In this document: one piece after another, positions 14,653 to 23,068 of the stretch
Layout of the letters: the number at the start of each line of letters is the position of its first letter
Position numbering within the stretch: position 1 is the first letter of the stretch
Assembly: GCA_024542985.1 (NCBI GenBank)
Contig: JAMXCX010000003.1
Span: forward strand, 1-59,325
DNA: 59,325 nucleotides
Direction: 5' to 3'
From: Candidatus Omnitrophota bacterium
Lineage (GTDB): Bacteria > Omnitrophota > Gorgyraeia > Duberdicusellales > 4484-171
The notes under the pieces: model-generated
Database searches by the model: none
What the model saw: only the letters and a program-made list of their open reading frames with translations
What the model was told of the DNA's origin: nothing
Position numbers and translations under genes: made by a program

Positions 14653-16056
14653 ATGTGGGAATTAATCAAAGAGAACGAAAGGAAGTCATGGATTCTCTTT
14701 ATAAGCATGGGGTTTTGCCTAAGCCTGCTAGGATATGTTATTGGCCGGGTATGGTTTGGGCCTGACGGGGGATTGGCAGGTACATTACTCGCTTTATGCC
14801 TATGGTTTGGGTTAGCTTTACTGAGCTATTTTAAGGGAGATTCCATACTCCTTCTTAGCAGCCACGCCAAAGAAATAACCTATGATATTCATCCTCAGCT
14901 TTTTAATATTGTTGAGGAGATGAAGATAGCGGCAAATCTTTCCTCAATGCCGAGAATATATATGATTGATGACCCTTCTCCTAATGCCTTTGCTACGGGG
15001 AGAAGTTTAGAAAAAAGTTCCATAGCAGTAACAGCAGGATTAATTTCCCGGCTTAACCGCGATGAACTTCAGGGCGTAATCGCTCATGAGATGTCCCACA
15101 TAATCAACAGAGATGTTCTTTATATGACTTTTGCCGGTGTAATGCTGGGGAGCATTGTCATGCTTTCTCAAGTCTTTTTGCGCAGCATGTGGTATTCTTC
15201 AGGGTCTTCACGAAGATACCGGGCTAGCTCTTCAAAAGGCGGGGGCCAGGCTCAACTTATAATACTTATTGTAACTATTGCTTTTGCCATATTGGCCCCG
15301 ATATTGGCCCGCATTTTTTATTTTGCTTTATCGCGCAAGAGAGAATATTTAGCAGATGCCTCAGCCGTACGGTTAACCCGCTACCCTGAAGGGTTGGCTT
15401 GCGCACTCAGTAAAATTTCCGGTTCAAATACTGAGTTGCGTGTGGCTAATAAAATAACCGCCCCGATGTATATTACCAATCCTTTAAAGAGAAAAAAAAT
15501 TAAAGCTGTCGGCCTATTTAGTACGCACCCCCCTATAGAGGAGCGGGTAAGGATTTTAAGAGATATGATGGGAGGGGTTAATTACTCTGATTACCAGAAG
15601 TCATTTTCTAAGGCTAAATCAGGGACGCCTGCCATTATGCCTGCTTCTGCTCTGGATGATCCCGCTTTTATTTCTATTCGTAAACCGATTAAGGATAGTG
15701 TTAAAGCGCAAACTAAAAAGCAAAAAGCAAGAGATATAGGCGATTTGATGAGAGCCTTAAATAAGTATATCTTTTTAGTGTGTCTTTGCGGTCTTAAGAT
15801 AAAAGTTCCTCCTAATTTTAAAAAACCAAAAGTGTCCTGCCCGCGCTGTAAGCGCCAAATCGATGTACCTCTCACAGACTTAAAAACAGCTGCTTCAGTA
15901 GATATAAAACCTCAAGTGTATATTAGAAAGACTAAAAGTTGGGAGACTTTTAAGTGTTCTTGCGGTAAATTACTGCAGGTTTCCCCGCGCTTTGGGGGTT
16001 CACGAATTACTTGTTACGCCTGCAAAAGAAAAATCGAAATTAAAAGCTCAAATTGA
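14653..16056 (+). CDS. M48-family membrane metalloprotease with C-terminal zinc ribbons
   Basis: A 467-residue peptidase. Two transmembrane helices at about 13-60, the M48 motif HEMSH (145-149), two more helices (about 157-225), and KREYLADASAVRLT, which contains the third zinc ligand. The catalytic part resembles HtpX. From about residue 375 there is an extension with two cysteine knuckle pairs: CLCGLKIKVPP with CPRCKRQIDVP, then CSCGKLLQVSP with CYACKRKIEIK. Typical HtpX proteins (about 290 residues) lack this tail, so it may be a substrate-recruiting module. It pairs with the LemA gene upstream. Confidence 0.88.
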   Translation: MWELIKENERKSWILFISMGFCLSLLGYVIGRVWFGPDGGLAGTLLALCLWFGLALLSYFKGDSILLLSSHAKEITYDIHPQLFNIVEEMKIAANLSSMPRIYMIDDPSPNAFATGRSLEKSSIAVTAGLISRLNRDELQGVIAHEMSHIINRDVLYMTFAGVMLGSIVMLSQVFLRSMWYSSGSSRRYRASSSKGGGQAQLIILIVTIAFAILAPILARIFYFALSRKREYLADASAVRLTRYPEGLACALSKISGSNTELRVANKITAPMYITNPLKRKKIKAVGLFSTHPPIEERVRILRDMMGGVNYSDYQKSFSKAKSGTPAIMPASALDDPAFISIRKPIKDSVKAQTKKQKARDIGDLMRALNKYIFLVCLCGLKIKVPPNFKKPKVSCPRCKRQIDVPLTDLKTAASVDIKPQVYIRKTKSWETFKCSCGKLLQVSPRFGGSRITCYACKRKIEIKSSN

Positions 16057-16151
16057 GGATACTTAGTAAGTATCGTTTGAAAAGATGGTTAAAATGTGTT
16101 TTTACCCGATAGGAGAAAACCAGAGAAATAGACAGGGATATTTTGGTATCG

Positions 16152-16174
16152 GCTTGCCTGCCGAAAGGTCAGGG
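16152..16174. repeat. Dispersed GCCTGCCG-type palindrome, degenerate copy
   Basis: The stretch contains GCCTGCC, GAAA and GGTCAGG, a small hairpin like those at 21553 and 44491. It lies between two convergent genes. Confidence 0.4.
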
Positions 16175-16183
16175 ATTGTACTT

Positions 16184-16621
16184 TTAACTATCCGGAGTTT
16201 TTTCAAGCCTATCTAATAATTCATTAACCCTATTTACCAGGGGTAAGAATTTATCGCCTTCTCTCAAATTAATATGACCTTTTTTCTCACCTCTTAGATG
16301 CTCGTCAAGTTCCCGGATTATCCTGTCGAAAGGGCCAAGTATTGCAAAGGTGATTTTGTGAGCTATGATGAGTATTACGATTATGCTGATAGGCAGGGCA
16401 ATTGCCAGGATTAGAAAAACTTTTTCAGCTGCGGGGAGGATATTGTAGGCAATTACTTCAGGGATGCTGAGTTGGTCTGCCATCACTCCGAAGATTAGAT
16501 AATAGAGGCAGATAGTGGTGATGACTGCCGGTAAAGCCCCGGCTATAAAAACCAAAAATACAGTTTGGCTATGGAGTTTATTTGCGAAAAGTTGTTTTCT
16601 TTTATTCTTTGGTTTGTTCAT
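16184..16621 (-). CDS. Small HAMP-like membrane protein
   Basis: A 145-residue protein with two transmembrane helices (about 18-45 and 68-90), followed by a HAMP-like linker: HKITFAILGPFDRIIRELDE and a final amphipathic helix VNRVNELLDRLEKT. No kinase or other output domain follows, so this is a stand-alone membrane HAMP unit. It overlaps the upstream DUF3047 gene by 20 bp and is surely co-transcribed with it. The pair may sense an envelope ligand, the DUF3047 protein being periplasmic, but this is inference. Confidence 0.65.
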   Translation of the reverse strand: MNKPKNKRKQLFANKLHSQTVFLVFIAGALPAVITTICLYYLIFGVMADQLSIPEVIAYNILPAAEKVFLILAIALPISIIVILIIAHKITFAILGPFDRIIRELDEHLRGEKKGHINLREGDKFLPLVNRVNELLDRLEKTPDS

Positions 16622-17288
16622 TCTTATACCTCACTTTTATATTTGTATATTGGGCCTCGGCAGTAGAAAGGGTGTTGTCGGTATCGGTCATTAAGGCTAT
16701 GGCTCCGACCCAGCCCGGCCGTCTGCCAAAAGCTTTCAGGTAGTCTTGGTAGATATTTCTTTCTTCTTTAACCCATTTGTTTTTGTTTTTTATACCTGAT
16801 TCAGCGACGATTAACTTAATATTTCTAGAGTAAGGGCTGGTTATTATAGTGCCTTCAGGCAGGGTTTCGTCCCAGATATATTCGATGCATTTTATCTTGA
16901 AAAATATCCAACTGGGGAAAATAACATATACCCTGGCTGCGTAATCATCTTTTTCTAGCCACCCCCCTTTGGCAACTTTGTTTGTGCCTTTTTCAGGAAA
17001 TTTAGATACTTTCCATTGCCAGCTTATCATGGGGAACTTTTTAGGGTGAAATTTTATTCTGTACAAAAGGCTGGAACAGGCTTGCTCACTTTTAGCTGAG
17101 AGGTAGCCGCCTTTTTCTTCTGTTTTAACTATATACAAGACTCTGTTTTTGAATATTTTTTCTTGCCATTCATTTAGAGCGTTATCATTATTAAAAGGAA
17201 ACCATTTCGGAAGGCCATAAGTATAAGAGTAACATGTAAAAGAGAAAACTATTACTAAGAAAACAATTGATAGTTTGTTTTTTTTCAT
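16602..17288 (-). CDS. DUF3047 domain protein, exported
   Basis: A 228-residue protein with an N-terminal signal peptide (KLSIVFLVIVFSFTCYSY). The body fits DUF3047: ISWQWKVSKFPEKGTNKVAK, a DDYAARVYVIFPS segment, and the C-terminal GWVGAIALMTDTDNT then TAEAQYTNIKVRYK. The fold is expected to be an all-beta sandwich of the carbohydrate- or lipid-binding type. Function is unknown; location is periplasmic or outer-membrane associated. It heads a two-gene unit with a HAMP-like membrane protein and has a well-placed promoter at 17332-17360. Confidence 0.82.
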   Translation of the reverse strand: MKKNKLSIVFLVIVFSFTCYSYTYGLPKWFPFNNDNALNEWQEKIFKNRVLYIVKTEEKGGYLSAKSEQACSSLLYRIKFHPKKFPMISWQWKVSKFPEKGTNKVAKGGWLEKDDYAARVYVIFPSWIFFKIKCIEYIWDETLPEGTIITSPYSRNIKLIVAESGIKNKNKWVKEERNIYQDYLKAFGRRPGWVGAIALMTDTDNTLSTAEAQYTNIKVRYKNEQTKE

Positions 17289-17331
17289 ATCTAATAAAAA
17301 GATATTGACTTAGATTTTTTGTGACTTTTTA

Positions 17332-17360
17332 ATTTTACCTCTCATTTTATAGATAGTCAA
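17332..17360 (-). promoter_or_regulatory. Predicted promoter of the DUF3047 operon
   Basis: Read on the minus strand, TTGACT (17360-17355), a 17-bp spacer and TAAAAT (17337-17332) lie 44 bp before the ATG. Confidence 0.6.
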
Positions 17361-17476
17361 TATATTATATAACATAATAGTCGATTGAAGCTTAAAAATA
17401 GCAGTAGCCACATTCATCTAGAAAAAGTGTATAAAATGTTTAAAAGAGTCCAATTAATTGGGGAATTTTTAAATTT

Positions 17477-17504
17477 TTGTGGTTGTAGTAGTTTCTGGTA
17501 TAAT
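17477..17504 (+). promoter_or_regulatory. Predicted promoter of the aldolase operon
   Basis: TTGTGG (17477-17482), a 16-bp spacer and a perfect TATAAT (17499-17504). The first gene starts at 17799, so the long leader contains the palindromic repeat at 17555-17765. The rest of the 510-bp gap (17289-17798) is A/T-rich without other recognisable features. Confidence 0.5.
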
Positions 17505-17554
17505 GTTTTTCTAAAAGCGCTTATAACTGTTGCTATTTTTGAAGTATAAGATAC

Positions 17555-17765
17555 TGTCAAAATTTATATGAAAATTACAAATTCCAAGCATCAAATAACA
17601 AATAATTACCAAATTCCAAGCATCAAATAACAAATAATTACCAAATTCCAATTTATAAATACCCAAAACATTAGTATCTATTTTAATGTTTTGAATTTTG
17701 GTCATTGAATATTGGAATTTATTTGGGATTTGGAAATTGATATTTGGGATTTACGTAAACTTTTG
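17555..17765 (+). repeat. Dispersed imperfect-palindrome repeat (MITE-like), copy 1
   Basis: This 211-bp block is nearly identical to 24422-24600. It starts TGTCAAAATTTATATG and ends AAACTTTTG. Its left and right halves are imperfect inverted repeats, closing on a perfect core CAAAACATTA...TAATGTTTTG. This copy has one extra 32-bp unit (AAATTCCAAGCATCAAATAA and on), tandemly duplicated. It carries no gene; the ORFs predicted across it are spurious. Identity stops sharply at both ends, as expected for a mobile miniature element, yet both copies lie in the same orientation inside presumed leaders. Confidence 0.85.
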
Positions 17766-17798
17766 ATAATACGAAGTATAACAAGGGGAGGCAATAAT

Positions 17799-18749
17799 AT
17801 GTACAGAGAAAAGATTAAGGTCTTAGATTGCACTATCCGTGACGGAGGGCTCATAAATAACCATGATTTTGATCATCGTTTTGTCCGCCAAGTATATAAA
17901 GCGATATCAGCAAGCGGTGTTGATTATATGGAAATCGGTTATAAGAATTCCAAGGAGCTTTTTTCACCGTCAGAGTATGGTTCATGGAAATTTTGCGATG
18001 ATGAAGAAATAGCTAAAGTAATAGAAGGAGTAGAATCAAAGACAAAAATTTCAGTAATGGTGGATGTAGACCGGGTTAATCTCCAAGACATAAAGCCCGC
18101 GGATAAAAGCCCGGTCGATATGATACGAGTTGCTTCTTACGTGAAAGATATTGATAAAGCAATATACATGGTCAATCATTTCGCTGATAAAGGCTATGAG
18201 ACAACTATCAATATTATGGCTATTTCTCGAGATCAGGGCTTAGAGTTGGATGAAGCCCTGAAACAGATAGAAAAAGAAAGCCGGGTAAATGTAGTGTATA
18301 TAGTGGATAGTTTCGGATCTTTATACCAGGAAAACATTGAGTATTTGGTAAAAAGGTTTAAAAAGTCATTGAAGACTAAGGAGATAGGTTTTCACGGACA
18401 TAATCATCAACAGCTAGCTTTTGGAAATACTATCGAAGCTATTATTCACGATGCAAATTACCTTGATGGTACGGTATATGGTATTGGCCGGGCAGCGGGA
18501 AATTGTCCTTTGGAGCTCTTAATCGGATTTTTAAAAAATCCCAAATTTGATATACGTCCAATTCTGGATTTGATATCTTATGAATTTATTCCTTTGCGGG
18601 AGAAAATCGAGTGGGGTTATATTATTCCTTATGCAATAGCAGGAATGATGAATGTGCATCCCCGGGCAGCTATGGCTTTGCGTAAAAGCGATAAAAAAGA
18701 AAATTATCGTGAGTTTTACGAAAGTCTGGCTAATGCAGAGATAGATTAA
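17799..18749 (+). CDS. HMGL-like/DmpG-like aldolase
   Basis: A 316-residue TIM-barrel protein of the HMG-CoA-lyase/4-hydroxy-2-oxovalerate-aldolase superfamily. The N-terminal VLDCTIRDGGLINNHDF carries the catalytic Arg-Asp and metal aspartate. GFHGHNHQQLAFGNTIEAI gives the metal-binding histidine pair, and YGIGRAAGNCPLELLIG the C-terminal family motif. Such aldolase-domain proteins are often found in sugar or capsule gene sets. I start at the ATG at 17799 (AGGGGAGG site). An in-frame ATG at 17712 starts inside the repeat and would add an unrelated N-terminus. The KDPG-type aldolase follows after 38 bp, so both may act on 2-keto acids. Confidence 0.85.
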   Translation: MYREKIKVLDCTIRDGGLINNHDFDHRFVRQVYKAISASGVDYMEIGYKNSKELFSPSEYGSWKFCDDEEIAKVIEGVESKTKISVMVDVDRVNLQDIKPADKSPVDMIRVASYVKDIDKAIYMVNHFADKGYETTINIMAISRDQGLELDEALKQIEKESRVNVVYIVDSFGSLYQENIEYLVKRFKKSLKTKEIGFHGHNHQQLAFGNTIEAIIHDANYLDGTVYGIGRAAGNCPLELLIGFLKNPKFDIRPILDLISYEFIPLREKIEWGYIIPYAIAGMMNVHPRAAMALRKSDKKENYREFYESLANAEID

Positions 18750-18787
18750 CTAACAGCAAAGGAAGCAATGGCGAGACAAGATTAAGT

Positions 18788-19411
18788 ATGGATATAGGAA
18801 AATTTAGACAACTTCCCCTTATAGGTATATTGCGGGGCATAGAAAAAGATGTGGTTAAGCCTCTCATCGGAGCTGTTATATCAGCAGGATTACAGACAAT
18901 TGAAATCACCATGAATACTCCGGCCGCACCAAAGCTTATCCAAGATGCTATAAAATCGGCTCAAGGAAAACTCACAATAGGGGCGGGAACTGTTTTAACC
19001 AGGGATGATTTAGGGAAGGCCTTGGATTCCGGTGCCACTTTTATTGTTTTACCTACTTTAGTTACTGAGGTAGTAGAGTATTGTGTAAAAAAATCCATTC
19101 CGGTATTCGCCGGCGCATTAACGCCTCAGGAGATATATAAGGCCTGGTCTATGGGTGCTACCATGGTAAAGGTGTTTCCGGCCAAATTTTTTGGTCCGGA
19201 ATACTTTAAAGAAATAAAGGGGCCTTTTGGACAGATAGAACTTCTTGCCTGCGGAGGTATAACTGCAGATAATATTCAAGATTTTTTTTCCTGCGGAGCA
19301 TCTGCGGTTGCTTTTGGCGGGAGTATTTTTAGAAAAGAATGGCTGGCTTTGAGAGAATTCTCTCGTATTGAAGAAGACATAAAAGCCCTTATCGCTGGCT
19401 TTAGAGGTTAA
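18788..19411 (+). CDS. eda: 2-keto-3-deoxy-6-phosphogluconate / 4-hydroxy-2-oxoglutarate aldolase
   Basis: A 207-residue class I aldolase of the KDPG/KHG family at normal length. Key segments: PLIGILRGI at the start, QTIEITMNTP with the catalytic glutamate, IGAGTVLTRDD, MVKVFPAKFFGP with the Schiff-base lysine, and LLACGGI followed by GASAVAFGGSIF for phosphate binding. It cleaves KDPG to pyruvate and glyceraldehyde-3-phosphate (Entner-Doudoroff) or the C5 analogue to glyoxylate and pyruvate. No edd gene is in view. It is probably co-transcribed with the preceding aldolase. The ribosome binding site is weak. Confidence 0.9.
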   Translation: MDIGKFRQLPLIGILRGIEKDVVKPLIGAVISAGLQTIEITMNTPAAPKLIQDAIKSAQGKLTIGAGTVLTRDDLGKALDSGATFIVLPTLVTEVVEYCVKKSIPVFAGALTPQEIYKAWSMGATMVKVFPAKFFGPEYFKEIKGPFGQIELLACGGITADNIQDFFSCGASAVAFGGSIFRKEWLALREFSRIEEDIKALIAGFRG

Positions 19412-19464
19412 GGTTTAGCCGCTGCCTTAGGCTGCTATCTTATTTTTGATTTTAATTATTTCCC

Positions 19465-21375
19465 ATGATTTACCTATACGACATTTCCAAAAGTTATGGC
19501 CGAAAAGACCTTTTCAAAAACCTTTCTTTAAGTATTAACAGAGGTGAGAAAATTGGATTAGTTGGCCCTAATGGTGCGGGAAAATCTACACTTTTTTTTC
19601 TTATCTTAGGACAAATTGAGGCTTGCGCAGGGAATATACAAATTAACAGAGGAGTCCGGATTGGATACCTTCCTCAAGAGGCTAGATTTGATTCCCAAAG
19701 CACAGTCTTGTCAGAGGTGCTTGGAGGTGATGAGAGCATTAGGAAACTTGAACAAGAGAAAGAATCATTGGAGCTAAACCACAAGGCAGGCTCAAGGCGC
19801 TATGGAGAAGTTTTGCATGATTTAGAGTTTCTAGGGTATTTCGACTTAGAGCATAGAACAAAAAAGATTCTCACCGGTTTAGGTTTTAAGCCTAAAGATT
19901 TCAATCGCCCCGTATGCCAGATGAGCGGCGGTTGGCAAATGCGGACTTTATTGGCGAAATTGCTGGTTTATCATTATGATATTTTGCTTCTTGATGAGCC
20001 CATGAACCATCTTGATTTAGTAGCTACTCTTTGGTTTAAGGATTATTTAGCCAATTTTAAAGAGTCATTTATTATGATTTCTCATGATAAAGACTTTTTA
20101 AACGATGTCACAAATTATACCTTGGTGTTAGAACAGGGTATTTTAACTAAGGTTAGAGGCAACTACGATGATTACCAGAAAATAATGGATGAGAAACGCT
20201 CATTTTTACAAAAGCAGTTTAATGAACAGCAGAAGAAGCGCGAGCAATTAAAGACATTTATTAGCCGTTTTCATGGTCAGCCTAATAAGGCTGCTCAGGT
20301 CCGGGCTAAAAAAAGAATGTTAGATAGGATGGCTGAAATTATAGTTCCTCCTGACAGGCGTGAAAGTATAAGGCGTTTTAGTTTTCCTCAAGCCAAGGCA
20401 AGCGGTTATCAAGTTATTGAGTTGAAAAATATTTCTAAGTTTTACGGAGATATTCAGGTGTATAAGGATTTCGATTTTGAAATAATCCGGGGGGAAAAGG
20501 GAGTATTCGTCGGAGAAAACGGAGCAGGCAAATCAACGTTGCTTAAAATTTTAGCCGGTGTTACTGATATTGATTCCGGCCAAAGATGCCGGGGTTATAA
20601 TACTGATATTGGCTATTTTTCGCAAACGCGCATGGATATTTTAAATCCCTACAATACGGTATTTGAAGAGGCCTATTCAGCTTCCGCGGGAAGAGTTCCC
20701 CCGGGAGATATAAGAACTATATTGGCAGTATTTTTATTTAGCGGTGATGATGTTGATAAAAAAGTTAGTATTCTTTCCGGAGGCGAAAAAAGCCGGCTCA
20801 TTTTAGCTAAGCTTTTAATCAATCCTCCGAATTTGCTCCTTTTAGACGAACCAACAACACATTTAGATGTGGACGCAGTTGATGCTTTGATTAAGGCTTT
20901 GACTGACTACACGGGAACTCTGGTATTTATCAGCCACGATATTCATTTTGTCAGGTCTGTAGCCAATGCTGTTTTTGAGGTTAAAGACGCAAGGGTAAAG
21001 AAGTTTCCCGGCAATTTCGATTATTATTGGCAAAAGACTAAGGAAACTCCGGCCCCAAAAGACGATTTTAAAAATCAGAATAAAAATAAATCTTTTGATA
21101 GTCAGAGGCCTAAGCCGAAAAAGATATCTGCCGGGGCCCGGGAAAGAGAACGCACAAAACACAACAGTGCAATTTCCAAGAAAATACGCGAGTTACGAAA
21201 AGAATTGGGAAAAATAGAACTTGAGCGCAATGTTAAAGCCCGGATTTTATCTAACCCTCGCAGTTATCATAATAAAAAAATGGTTATAGAATATGGCCGT
21301 ATTCTTAAGCAAATAGAACAGCGGATATCCGAGATTAACTTAAAGATAAAAAAGCTGAAAGATTCATTTATCTAA
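19465..21375 (+). CDS. ABC-F family ATPase
   Basis: A 636-residue soluble protein with two ABC cassettes and no transmembrane segment. Walker A motifs: GPNGAGKST (about 35-43) and GENGAGKST (about 351-359). Signatures: MSGGWQMR and LSGGEKSR. Walker B: DILLLDEPMNHLD and NLLLLDEPTTHLD. The inter-cassette linker (about 240-310) contains the basic helix PNKAAQVRAKKRMLDRM. The C-terminal coiled coil (about 565-636) is very Lys/Arg/Glu-rich. ABC-F proteins act on the ribosome E-site; the C-terminal coil suggests the Uup-like branch, which can also bind DNA. The first codon agrees with family starts despite no clear ribosome binding site. Confidence 0.93.
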   Translation: MIYLYDISKSYGRKDLFKNLSLSINRGEKIGLVGPNGAGKSTLFFLILGQIEACAGNIQINRGVRIGYLPQEARFDSQSTVLSEVLGGDESIRKLEQEKESLELNHKAGSRRYGEVLHDLEFLGYFDLEHRTKKILTGLGFKPKDFNRPVCQMSGGWQMRTLLAKLLVYHYDILLLDEPMNHLDLVATLWFKDYLANFKESFIMISHDKDFLNDVTNYTLVLEQGILTKVRGNYDDYQKIMDEKRSFLQKQFNEQQKKREQLKTFISRFHGQPNKAAQVRAKKRMLDRMAEIIVPPDRRESIRRFSFPQAKASGYQVIELKNISKFYGDIQVYKDFDFEIIRGEKGVFVGENGAGKSTLLKILAGVTDIDSGQRCRGYNTDIGYFSQTRMDILNPYNTVFEEAYSASAGRVPPGDIRTILAVFLFSGDDVDKKVSILSGGEKSRLILAKLLINPPNLLLLDEPTTHLDVDAVDALIKALTDYTGTLVFISHDIHFVRSVANAVFEVKDARVKKFPGNFDYYWQKTKETPAPKDDFKNQNKNKSFDSQRPKPKKISAGARERERTKHNSAISKKIRELRKELGKIELERNVKARILSNPRSYHNKKMVIEYGRILKQIEQRISEINLKIKKLKDSFI

Positions 21376-21433
21376 ACGATTAGCAAAAAGTTAAACTACA
21401 AAGTAAAACAAGGCAAGGGGCAGGCTATTTTTC

Positions 21434-21461
21434 TTGTTTATTGATTATTAATTAGTATAAT
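21434..21461 (+). promoter_or_regulatory. Predicted promoter upstream of the response regulator
   Basis: TTGTTT (21434-21439), a 16-bp spacer and a perfect TATAAT (21456-21461). The leader to the ATG at 21632 is about 170 nt and contains GC-rich hairpins. Confidence 0.5.
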
Positions 21462-21505
21462 TATTTTATATAGTATTATCTGTATTATCTAATTTTGAAG
21501 AAAAT

Positions 21506-21620
21506 GGAGCCCCACCCGGGCTGAAGTCCGGAGTTCCCTTAGGTGCGGAATCCCTGCCTACCGGCAGGCAGGCGACCCGCCTCCATCCTCGGTCTAAAGA
21601 GCGAGGTTTTGTGGCGTCGG
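21506..21620. repeat. GC-rich mosaic of small palindromes in the response-regulator leader
   Basis: This block is much richer in G and C than its surroundings. It contains CCTGCCTACCGGCAGGCAGG (21553-21572), the reverse complement of the element at 44491-44512. It also has a CCTCG...CGAGG stem followed by TTTTG. These look like dispersed repeat elements, not a gene. The predicted minus-strand reading frame across it is spurious. Confidence 0.55.
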
Positions 21621-21631
21621 GATAAAATAAT

Positions 21632-22018
21632 ATGAAAAAAAAGAGAATAATGCTTGTGGATGACGAAAAAGATTTCGTTGATATGCTTAAGAAAAACTTA
21701 GAGCGAAAGAATGAATTTGAGGTGTTAGTTTGCAGCACAACCAAGGGTTTCCTAGAACAGGTTAATATGTATAAACCGGATTTGATATTGCTTGATCTTC
21801 TTATGTCGCCAATCGGGGGTTTAGAGATTTGCGAAATGTTAAATGAAAACCCTGAAGCTAGAAAAATTCCCATTATTATTGTATCGGGCCTAGAAAAAGA
21901 AGTTGATAAGTTAAAGGCTTACAAGCTGGGAGTTTTGGACTACCTGGTAAAGCCAATAGAGTTGGATAATTTAGTTTTTAAGATAAAAAAAGCTTTAGAG
22001 TATAAAAATATTTTTTAA
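21632..22018 (+). CDS. Single-domain response regulator (CheY-like)
   Basis: A 128-residue receiver domain with no output domain. The acidic pocket is MLVDDEKD (Asp11-Asp12). The phospho-acceptor is in PDLILLDLLMSP, the conserved Ser in IIIVSG, and the lysine in YLVKPIE. It should act by protein-protein contact or phosphotransfer. No kinase is adjacent; the two histidine kinases in this window, at 26913 and 38835, are possible partners. It heads a run of four same-strand genes with short gaps. Confidence 0.9.
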   Translation: MKKKRIMLVDDEKDFVDMLKKNLERKNEFEVLVCSTTKGFLEQVNMYKPDLILLDLLMSPIGGLEICEMLNENPEARKIPIIIVSGLEKEVDKLKAYKLGVLDYLVKPIELDNLVFKIKKALEYKNIF

Positions 22019-22052
22019 GAAGAAGCCATAAATAACCGGTAAGAGATATTGC

Positions 22053-22559
22053 ATGAAAAAGAAATTGGTATTTAAAGGAAAATTACTCAAGCTTTTTACC
22101 CAGAGGAAAAAGCTCCCTAACGGCTATTTAGCGAATCTAGAGATTATTGAGCATCCGGGAGCAGTGCTTATTATACCGTTTCTTTCTAAAGAAAAAGTAA
22201 TTCTGCTTAAACAATTCAGGCCGGTAATAAATTCCTATATCTATGAACTTCCCGCAGGGACGCTTGATGATGGCGAACTGCCTCTTAGCTGTGCCAGGAG
22301 GGAAATAATAGAAGAAATAGGCTACTCGGCTAAAATCATGAAAAGGCTGGGTGTAATTTTTCCGGTTCCCGGCTATTCCACAGAAAAAATTACTGTTTAT
22401 AAAGCTCAAAAGTTAAAAAAAGAAAAAATAGATTCTCAAAAAGATGAAGTAATCAGCTCTTTTGTGGTCACGCGCAGAAATGTAAAGGAGCTTTTTAAGA
22501 AAGGAAGATTAGTTGATTCGAAAACGATATCGGCTTTCTGCATGTGCGGGTGGCTGTAG
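22053..22559 (+). CDS. Nudix hydrolase, ADP-ribose pyrophosphatase-like
   Basis: A 168-residue protein with a complete Nudix box, GTLDDGELPLSCARREIIEE then IG (about residues 69-90). Upstream of it is EHPGAVLIIPFLSKEKVILL, and a proline-containing loop IFPVPGYSTEKI follows. This agrees with the ADP-ribose pyrophosphatase (NudF) subgroup, which splits ADP-ribose to AMP and ribose-5-phosphate. The nearby macro-domain protein (23069) also handles ADP-ribose derivatives, so the two may work on the same metabolite pool. Confidence 0.85.
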   Translation: MKKKLVFKGKLLKLFTQRKKLPNGYLANLEIIEHPGAVLIIPFLSKEKVILLKQFRPVINSYIYELPAGTLDDGELPLSCARREIIEEIGYSAKIMKRLGVIFPVPGYSTEKITVYKAQKLKKEKIDSQKDEVISSFVVTRRNVKELFKKGRLVDSKTISAFCMCGWL

Positions 22560-22580
22560 CTATATTGGACAAAATAAAAT

Positions 22581-22997
22581 ATGTTAAAAAATACAAAAAA
22601 GTTTTTGACTAAGATAAATTCTCACAAAAAACTTTTGATATTTATCTTAAGCATAGGCGGTATATTTTTAGGCCATAATTTATTTTGGTTTTTTCATGAT
22701 AATTATGCAAATGTGGGCCTGGCGTCTTATTACGGCAAAGCATTCCACGGCGGGAAAACTGCAAGTGGTCAAATTTATAATATGAATAAATTGACAGCAG
22801 CTCATCGCCGGTTGCCTTTTGGAACAAAACTAAAAGTAATCAATCTCAAGAATAACCGGGAAGTTATAGTAAGAATAAATGATAGGGGCCCCTACAAAAC
22901 AGGAAGGATTATAGATTTATCAAAAGCAGCAGCCCGCAAGCTAGGTATGTTAAAAAACGGTATAGTCAAGGTGAAGATAAAAAAACTAGACAAATAA
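22581..22997 (+). CDS. RlpA-like double-psi beta-barrel protein
   Basis: A 138-residue protein. One N-terminal hydrophobic segment (about 18-38) acts as a signal anchor. The RlpA double-psi barrel follows, with ASYYGKAFHGGKTASGQIYN, LTAAHRRLPFGTKLKV and VRINDRGPYKTGRIIDLS. The GPY and the final hydrophobic motif are typical. RlpA proteins are septal lytic transglycosylases acting on denuded glycan, although single-domain versions may not be catalytic. There is no lipobox cysteine and no SPOR domain. It lies in the cluster with the Nudix and macro-domain genes. Confidence 0.88.
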   Translation: MLKNTKKFLTKINSHKKLLIFILSIGGIFLGHNLFWFFHDNYANVGLASYYGKAFHGGKTASGQIYNMNKLTAAHRRLPFGTKLKVINLKNNREVIVRINDRGPYKTGRIIDLSKAAARKLGMLKNGIVKVKIKKLDK

Positions 22998-23068
22998 AAC
23001 GCTAATTTTAATCTGCTTGATATCTAACCGATGCAAAACAGTTAAGAGTGTAAAAAGCATTTTAGTTT

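Noticed and set aside
17511-17705. Minus-strand ORF across the MITE-like repeat
   Set aside because: Its residue repeats reflect the 32-bp tandem unit; the other repeat copy does not keep the frame.
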